From contig JAIXMO010000001.1 in NCBI GenBank assembly GCA_025677825.1, forward strand, positions 186,001-250,000: DNA of 64,000 nt, read 5' to 3'. Below the pieces are notes generated by a model, which made no database searches, was not told the origin of the DNA, and was given only the letters and a program-made list of their open reading frames with translations. The position numbers were made by a program, and so were the translations under genes. The stretch's first letter is position 1. The number at the start of each line of letters is the position of its first letter. Shown here piece after piece: positions 58,037-64,000 of the stretch. Origin of the DNA: Helicostylum pulchrum (taxonomy: Eukaryota > Mucoromycota > Mucoromycetes > Mucorales > Mucoraceae).

Positions 58037-58411
58037 TTAAGGACCAGCAGTAGGAGCAGGGTTCATTCTACGCTTACCACCGATTTGAGCAGTAACGTTG
58101 ACGAAACGACGGCTACAATAAAAAAAAAACATTAGTTAAAACTGCAAAATAAAATAACTGCAAGAAAAAGAATTTTACTTGTAACATTGTCTCTTCTTGG
58201 CACGACCAGTCAAAGGCTTCTTCTTTTCTTGTTTAGCGACCTTGGGACATTGAGACTTGACCTTACCGGCACGAGCAAGAGAACCATGAACTTTACCCTA
58301 ATTTTTTTTAAAAAAAAAAAATTCAAAGGGTTTTTTTGATTAGTTTGTGATGATTTTAATGGATGGATTACTATGATGGTGCAAAGATTTTTTTTTGGGT
58401 TATTTTACCAT
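58037..58411 (-). CDS. RPS30: Ribosomal protein eS30
   Basis: Three exons (58409-58411, 58179-58297, 58037-58112) encode 65 residues: a lone start codon, then [40 protein letters not shown] and [20 protein letters not shown]. This is the 40S protein called FAU in animals. There is no ubiquitin-like fusion partner, as in other fungi. The ATG|GTAAAA junction to AG|GGT leaves no alternative start. It is divergent from eS1, with 288 bp between the two start codons. Confidence 0.95.
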
Positions 58412-58699
58412 ATTAAATGATGATTTTCTACAAAGAGAGGGATTGCTTACATGGCAGGGCAATGCAATCTACTTAGTTTATTCTGCTGTACCTCAAATTG
58501 GCCGGTAGGATGGGGGGGATTGGGGATAGAACAACTTGCGGGTCCGGAGAGAGGTCCAGGTCGGAAAGTGACTCGTTGTATCGGAATGGGGGAGGGCAAT
58601 GGTAATGGCGGTTTTGAAACCGCGGTTTTTTTTTTTGAGGTCGAAATAACCCCTCTGCAGACCAGCAGAAGTATTGATTCCCTCTTTTAAATCGATAAT
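58412..58699. promoter_or_regulatory. Shared divergent promoter of eS30 and eS1
   Basis: The 288-bp region between two divergently transcribed ribosomal-protein start codons is markedly more GC-rich than its surroundings. It contains an inverted repeat GCGGTTT-TG-AAACCGC (about 58606-58621), a TGGGGGGGATTGGGG G-rich block and repeated GGTCCGG/GGTCCAGG motifs. Coordinated control of the two genes is likely, but binding proteins cannot be named from sequence. Confidence 0.55.
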
Positions 58700-59930
58700 A
58701 TGGGTAAGACACTATCAAAAAAATTAAAAGGCATCCATCCATCCGTGTACTAAAATATCTCCATGTATAGCTGTTGGAAAGAACAAGCGCCTTAGTAAAG
58801 GAAAGAAGGGTTTGAAGAAGAAGGTGTAAGTTATTTTTTAGAAAAAAAATCCATGTTGTTATTTTTTTTTATAGAGTCGTAGAGACAGAGAGAGATATAT
58901 GTACACACCCGAGATTAGATTATTTTTTTTTGGACTAGTGGAAAGATATTACAGTACGATTGAAAATATTTTTACCTGAAGCGAAATACAGCTGTAAAAC
59001 AAAAAAAAACACAGCAATAACACCATAATGTACTTTTTTTTGCATACAAAAAAAAATAATCGCCAATCGACACGAAAAAAAAAAAAACTGTACCTTGAAT
59101 CTTTCTCTACCTCTATTTAAAAAAATTCAACATGTTTTTTATGCAGTAAAGAAACAAAAAACTTAACATTTTTTTTTTTCGTGTGTAGCGTTGACCCCTT
59201 CACCCGTAAGGATTGGTATGATATCAAGGCTCCCTCCATGTTCGATGTCCGTCAAGTCGGTAAGACTCTTGTCAACCGTACTCAAGGTCTCCGTAACGCC
59301 AACGACTCCCTCCTCGGTCGTGTTGTTGAGATGTCTCTTGGTGATTTGTCCAAGGATGAGTCTCGCTCTTTCCGTAAGATCCAATTGAAGGTTGATGAAA
59401 TCCAAGGTAAGAACTGTCTCACCAATTTCTACCGTATGGATATGACCACCGACAAGCTCCGTTCCATGGTCAAGAAGTGGCAATCTTTGATTGAGGCTTT
59501 TGTTGATGTCAAGACTACCGATGGTTATCTTGTTCGTCTCTTCACTGTCTCCTTCACTTCTCGCCGTCGTAACCAAATCAAGAAGACCACCTACGCTCAA
59601 GCTGCTCAAATCCGTCAAATCCGTAAGAAGATGTTCGAGATCATGACTGAAGAAGCTGTTGCTTGTGATCTTAAGGAACTCGTTGCCAAGGTCACCTCTT
59701 CCGCCTCTGCCTCTGCTCAAGATGCTATCGCTGTTCGCATCGAAAAGGCTTGTCAAGGTATCTACCCTCTCCAAAACACTTATACTCGTAAGGTCAAGAT
59801 CCTCAAGGCCCCCAAGTTCGATGTCTCTGCTCTTTTGGCTCTTCACGGTGGCGCTAACGCTGCCGGTGATGATACTGGTGCTAAGGCTTCCAAGGATTTC
59901 GTTGAACCCGCTATCCAAGCCTCTGTTTAA
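58700..59930 (+). CDS. RPS1: Ribosomal protein eS1 (S3a)
   Basis: Three exons (58700-58703, 58771-58825, 59189-59930) encode 266 residues. It is a 40S protein near the mRNA exit. The sequence opens [20 protein letters not shown] and continues [58 protein letters not shown], all standard for the family. Exon 1 is ATG plus one base, and the G of the second codon is completed across the intron. Intron 2 is 363 nt, much longer than others here. Codon use is strongly biased, as in uL4. The tail ends [13 protein letters not shown]. Confidence 0.96.
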
Positions 59931-61395
59931 ATTAAAAATAAACTTTTTTAAAATAATTTTATTATACACACAATATTTTTACTTTTCGTGTTTTTTTTTT
60001 GTTTCGTAGTTTTAAAAAAAAAAAGTTGCAAACCTGTCAAATTCACACAGTAAGGGGGAAAAAAATTGTTTCGTCAGGTCAGGTTAATAAGGTACGGAGA
60101 GCATAATAGAACAGGAGAGAGTTCTTAATACTTCTAAATTAAGGGCTTTTTTTTTTTTTGAATGCTAAATTTTAACGTTTTTTTTTTGTAATACAACGTA
60201 CGATATATATTGTCATTTTAGGAAAAGCATATGTATTTTTTTTTGTACGCTCAAGCCAAGTAAAAATAAAAATTTTGAAGTGTAATCGTCGTGAGGATTA
60301 CCAAGGGAGTCCATCTATGCGAAAATTAATTTAGAAGTTCGTCTTGGCAAATTTATGAAGGAGGTACCTTGCGAAAAAAAAAAAAAAAAAAAGGTCGTTG
60401 TCAACTTACTGATGTAACCGATAAGTGAGTTCGTGTAGCTTTACAAATTCACTTTGAGCCTAAAACATCACGTCAACATAACGTCAATTAGTTCGGTCTG
60501 TGATTATTTTTTTTTACTTCGTTAGACTACTACGTGGGTCCATACCCTCCTTTTGAGAAAAAGTGTAGCTTACGGAGTCAAATGTAGTTTATAATTATTA
60601 TTGGATCGACAGTCGGATTACATTGTTTATCAATGTTTTACCCTTAAACAAATGTGCGCTGTTTTCTTTTTTGTTAACTATAGTGTCCATAAATAGAAGG
60701 TCTAGTTTTTTTTTACAACTTGATATGAACCAATTGCTATATTTTTATTTTAAATTAGGTCAGTTACACGTGTGGGCAATTATGTTTTATAAATATAAGA
60801 AACTATGTTTCAGGAATCAAATTTTTTAAACTATTATAAGAGTTGGTAATTTTTAGCTTCCTTTAAAAAAAAAAGAGGTTTTAGTCCTATACAAGCTAAA
60901 CCTTTTACAGAAGTAAAAGAGGATTTGTTTAAAATGATCTTACAAGGGGTAATAATACTATTTGCTTTTTTAAAGTTGGGCGATCACTTTTTGTGGAGGT
61001 ATTATATAACTTAAAAGTTTATACTGTCCAGGTTTTAACATAAATAAAGGGGGAAGGTAGTTATAATAGTTGATAAGAAAAAAAGAAAAAAAAAGGCATC
61101 CTAGTACGCGTGTCTACTATTTCTTTATATCTAATAACTAAACTGTCAAAAAAAAAAATTGTTCGCTTCTTATACTTGTTAACGTACGTACATACAGGTA
61201 TTTAGCTCAATTATAATAGTTGTTACGCTCCTGAAATAATTAGAAGGGGTTGCTCAGCTTTTAAAGTAGGCGGCTCACTTTATGAAAATATACAGGGTTA
61301 TCGGAATAAAGCCGATTATCCTATACAGCCAAAATAACAAATTGTGATTGATGTGTAACAAAAGTGTTTTCAATTCTTGTAACACCAATTACTGC

Positions 61396-61439
<44 letters not shown>

Positions 61440-61890
61440 TATAGCAAGTAGTTGGAAGAGTTTTGAACATTGTGCTTGTTTGCCAAGACAAATATTGGTA
61501 TTAGAACTGTTATGGATTTTAAAAGAGCTGTCAATGGTAAGTACATCGGGTAAACGTAGTACCACCTTGACTCTCCTCTTTGGTGGGCAAACAGCCAAAT
61601 CTAACTCAGTACAATGAGTTCCGTATAATGATATTACATCGTAATTGCAAAGTTACACGTTAGTTTACTCTTATTTTTTTTATTTTTATTTTTTTAGTTT
61701 TGTATCATTCAAAACCCCCAATGAAAAATTGTCTCAGCCTCTTTTTTTTTTTTCGTAATTCAACGTGTGACAATCAAGAAAAATAAAAAAAAAATGACTC
61801 GATGAAAACTAAAAGTACACGACCATAATTTATTATATGATTTTATTATTATATGTTTTTACAAGTTTGTTGGGTTTTTGTTATGTTTTT
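59931..61890. other. Gene-poor 2-kb spacer
   Basis: Downstream of eS1 and of the convergent calmodulin-like gene. It contains a GA microsatellite at 61399-61437 and an in-frame stretch after it (61438-61617) with some protein-like character (GKRSTTLTLLFGGQTAKSNS) but no start or partner. No RNA gene is seen. Confidence 0.4.
61399..61437. repeat. (GA)n microsatellite
   Basis: About 19 uninterrupted GA units in non-coding sequence. Confidence 0.95.
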
Positions 61891-62461
61891 TTAAGCACCC
61901 ATCATGATTTTGAATTCGTCAAAACTGATTTGACCATCACCGTTAATATCGGCTTCCTTAATCATGGCGTCTAATTCCTCTTCAGACAAAGATTCATTTA
62001 AAGAAGACATTACTTTACGAAGTTCTTCACGATCGATTAAACCGTTACCGTCAACATCAAAGACCCTTTTTTTTTATACAACGTAAATTAAGATACAAGA
62101 AATTGTAAAAAAAAAAAAATGCAAATATATTACTTACTTGAAGGCCTCTTTAAGATCATCCCCTTCGTTACCATTTTTCATATTCTTTACTAACCCCAAA
62201 AATTCAGAGAAATCGATATTACCATTACCATCAGCATCAACGTCATTGACCATATCTTGAAGTTCAGCATCGCTAGGGTTTAAACCGAATTTACGAAGAA
62301 CAGTACCTAATTCAAGAGCAGTAATAGTACCATCTCCATCTGCATCAAATAATTGAAAAGCTTCTCTGTATTCAGCAATTTCTTCGGGACTAAGTTGATC
62401 TGCCTATATATTGTTGTTATTTAATTATTGTTTGTTTGTATATTGTTTTTTTTTTTACCAT
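61891..62461 (-). CDS. Calmodulin-like EF-hand protein
   Basis: Three exons (62459-62461, 62138-62403, 61891-62065) encode 147 residues: a lone ATG, then [20 protein letters not shown]. Four EF-hand loops are complete: [36 protein letters not shown] and [12 protein letters not shown], each with Asp at 1 and Glu at 12. The linker between lobes ([17 protein letters not shown]) differs from the canonical KMKDTDSEEEIREAF, and MxxLGE-type residues are altered ([20 protein letters not shown]). It is either a divergent calmodulin or a paralogue next to a canonical one elsewhere. It is a cytosolic calcium sensor. Intron 2 uses an A-tract before AG. Confidence 0.92.
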
Positions 62462-63072
62462 TTTATAATTTATAGTTAGTTAGATATAAAAGGGAAAAAA
62501 GGAAAAAAATAAGAAATTGCCTGGTTATAACCTGGCGCGGGCGGGTCTTACTCATGTGAGTTTAAAATTTTATTAAATTTTTTTTTTTGAAGGTAAAACG
62601 GCTTTCACACTCAATTCGGGTGTCTTGTAAAACCCTCATTATACATCACTTGTATAAGGCTTTTCATATAGCTACCCGTTTATAGCTAAAGTACTGCGCA
62701 GTTGTTACCGTATATAAAGAAAAACTTGTTTTATCAGGCCATGCAATTCTTATTTATTTATTTTTAAAAAAAAAGTGTATTTATCAGTGAAATCAAAAAT
62801 ACAACTGTTCCTACGTAAACCCTTGTGCGAGTTAGTTACAATACAGGGCATAATTTGATATCTTTTTTTTGAGCATTAGTTACTTGGTAACAAAAAAAAA
62901 TAGACATGTGATATACCGGTGATGATCAAGTGGTATAATCTGACACCCCGCACTTTTTCAAAATCTAATCATTAAAAAGAGAGGTACACACATTCCATTT
63001 ATACACACAGGAAAAAAAAATATGTGACGTATTTTTTTTTCATGCGTTCTTCAACTAGGTCTTCATTTAGTG
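62462..63072. other. Upstream flank of the calmodulin-like gene
   Basis: AT-rich, with a GGCGCGGGCGGG G/C block near 62533-62545 within 90 bp of the start codon. No gene is seen. Confidence 0.4.
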
Positions 63073-63382
63073 TAAAAAGGAGCTTGTACGAATCAAAGTT
63101 GGGGCGACAAGTACCTACTTACATATGTAAAAATGATTAATAAGTACGAGTATATGAAACAAATAGCGGTATAATACGACATAGCACAAGTAAAAGTGGC
63201 GTCTATTTTATCACTTATTTATAGCATCTCTTTTTTTTGCGAGACTTTTTCTTTCTTCTTCACTTATTATTCTCTTACTAAACTTATACGGGTCTTTCTT
63301 AGAGAAACTGGTACGTACATGAAAAGTGATCTGTCATACTTTTTTTTTTTTTTTTTTTTTACTGAACGCGTAAATAGACCCA
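63073..63382. repeat. Dispersed ~300-bp repeat, copy 2
   Basis: Direct-orientation homologue of 40543-40840, with the same order of blocks (AAAAAGGAGCTT, ATATGAAACAAATAG, ATTTTATCACTTATTTAT, TTCTTAGA...AAACTGG, TTTTTACTGA). Differences are point changes and small indels, so the copies are not recent. Confidence 0.75.
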
Positions 63383-63464
63383 GTAATATTCTTTGAGGCT
63401 ACCTGTTTTGAACAGGCGATTGATAACTTGTCTATACAGGAAGCCTTACAACCTTGTCAACTTT

Positions 63465-63694
63465 ATGCGTAAACGTAACATCCATAAGGTGAGTTCTAAA
63501 AGCGAAAATATTATATTCCTTTACACTAGCTTGCCATAAAGATATTGGACAAAACTACGGAACTCTTACAAAGTGTTATCAATAAATGTGCTGTTTATGA
63601 AGGTACTGCTTCCTCCTCTAGCCGGGTACATGGAAAGGACCCTTTGGTACCCCGAATGAAACGCAAAGAAAAGGGTCATTTCACTAGAAAATGA
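63465..63694 (+). CDS. Small basic two-exon ORF downstream of repeat copy 2
   Basis: A 24-nt exon (63465-63488, MRKRNIHK) with a strong donor AAG|GTGAGT joins in frame at CACTAG|CTT to 63530-63694, giving 62 residues: LAIKILDKTTELLQSVINKC, AVYEGTASSSSRVHGKDPLV and a Lys/Arg-rich end. The upstream sequence is open in the same frame for about 13 codons, so the real start may be further 5'. Further protein-like fragments follow to the window end in broken frames. No domain is recognised; it is probably part of the repeat-borne element. Confidence 0.3.
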
Positions 63695-64000
63695 AAAGCC
63701 TCGACTCTTTTTGAAAGAGCCATACAAAAATTACAAAAGTAAATATTAGTAATCGCATTTGTCATGATATATTTTCTAATAAACTTTTCTTCAAAAAGAA
63801 AGTACTTAGAGAGGTGGCAGAAAATTTCATGTGATAAGATATTTAAGCAATGAGCAAATTGCTCTCCAAAAAATAACTACACAAGAAACATGAATATCTT
63901 TAGAGATATTCAAACGTCTAAATGATAATTTTTTCGGAGCAACTAGCTCTCGTGCAAAGCCCAATTACAAGTTATGCAAACTAGTAGGCTTCCTCTGGAA

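Noticed and set aside
61348..61617. Frame across the second GA microsatellite
   Set aside because: The N-terminal part is microsatellite translation; the remaining 50 codons have no partner or domain.
1..64000. tRNA and rRNA genes, CRISPR arrays, bacterial-type operons
   Set aside because: No T-loop/acceptor-stem combinations, rRNA segments or spaced direct repeats were found by eye. The DNA is eukaryotic with spliced monocistronic genes. A tRNAscan run would be the decisive check for tRNAs.

Overview
This window is nuclear DNA of a filamentous fungus, most likely an early-diverging mould of the Mucorales (Mucoromycota). The evidence is strong AT bias, poly(T)/poly(A) runs in most introns and spacers, genes split by many 50-110 nt GT-AG introns, and protein types typical of that group: a Mucor-type Ras ending in CLIL, a Yhm2-like carrier, neutral trehalase and fungal Npr3. 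The group assignment is inference from these features. Exon boundaries were placed by reading splice signals against known family sequences, and every complete spliced model is an exact multiple of three.

Layout. 0-5.6 kb: the 3' end of phospholipase D, a small zinc-knuckle-like protein, a NIPA-type magnesium transporter, and a two-exon gene with a metallothionein-like Cys tail. 5.7-12 kb: gene-poor, with a foldback element, short tandem repeats and decayed coding relics. 12-16 kb: a Pho80-type cyclin and neutral trehalase. 16-19.4 kb: gene-poor, with an array of six covarying mini-hairpins, a decayed gene and a 275-bp near-perfect palindrome. 19.4-30.3 kb: Yhm2-like citrate carrier, a low-complexity coiled-coil protein, a tetraspan membrane protein, a 5'-nucleotidase-type phosphoesterase, a Cof-type HAD phosphatase, ribosomal protein uL4 and DPM2. 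31.4-40 kb: NCS-1/frequenin, a Ras GTPase, Npr3, a Cps1/hyaluronan-synthase-like glycosyltransferase and pyruvate decarboxylase. 40-42.4 kb: repeat-derived sequence with relics of a lineage-specific protein that shows a PD-(D/E)XK-like motif. 43-56.5 kb: a FAS1-repeat membrane protein, a PH-domain protein, an MFS transporter, a small membrane protein, an IQ/coiled-coil protein and an F-box protein. 58-62.5 kb: ribosomal proteins eS30 and eS1, divergently transcribed, then a calmodulin-like protein. 62.5-64 kb: a second copy of the 40.5-kb repeat, with a small basic ORF.

The genes are unlinked housekeeping and signalling functions rather than a cluster. Recurrent themes are calcium and nutrient signalling (NCS-1, calmodulin-like, Ras, Npr3, trehalase with a PKA site and a calcium-loop motif) and the cell surface (glycosyltransferase, FAS1, DPM2). 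I found no operon-like or defence-like system. The most unusual signals are in gene architecture and repeats: an apparent 2-nt exon in the Ras gene, start-codon-only first exons in four genes, 3' splice sites preceded by A-tracts, the covarying hairpin array, and the long palindrome.
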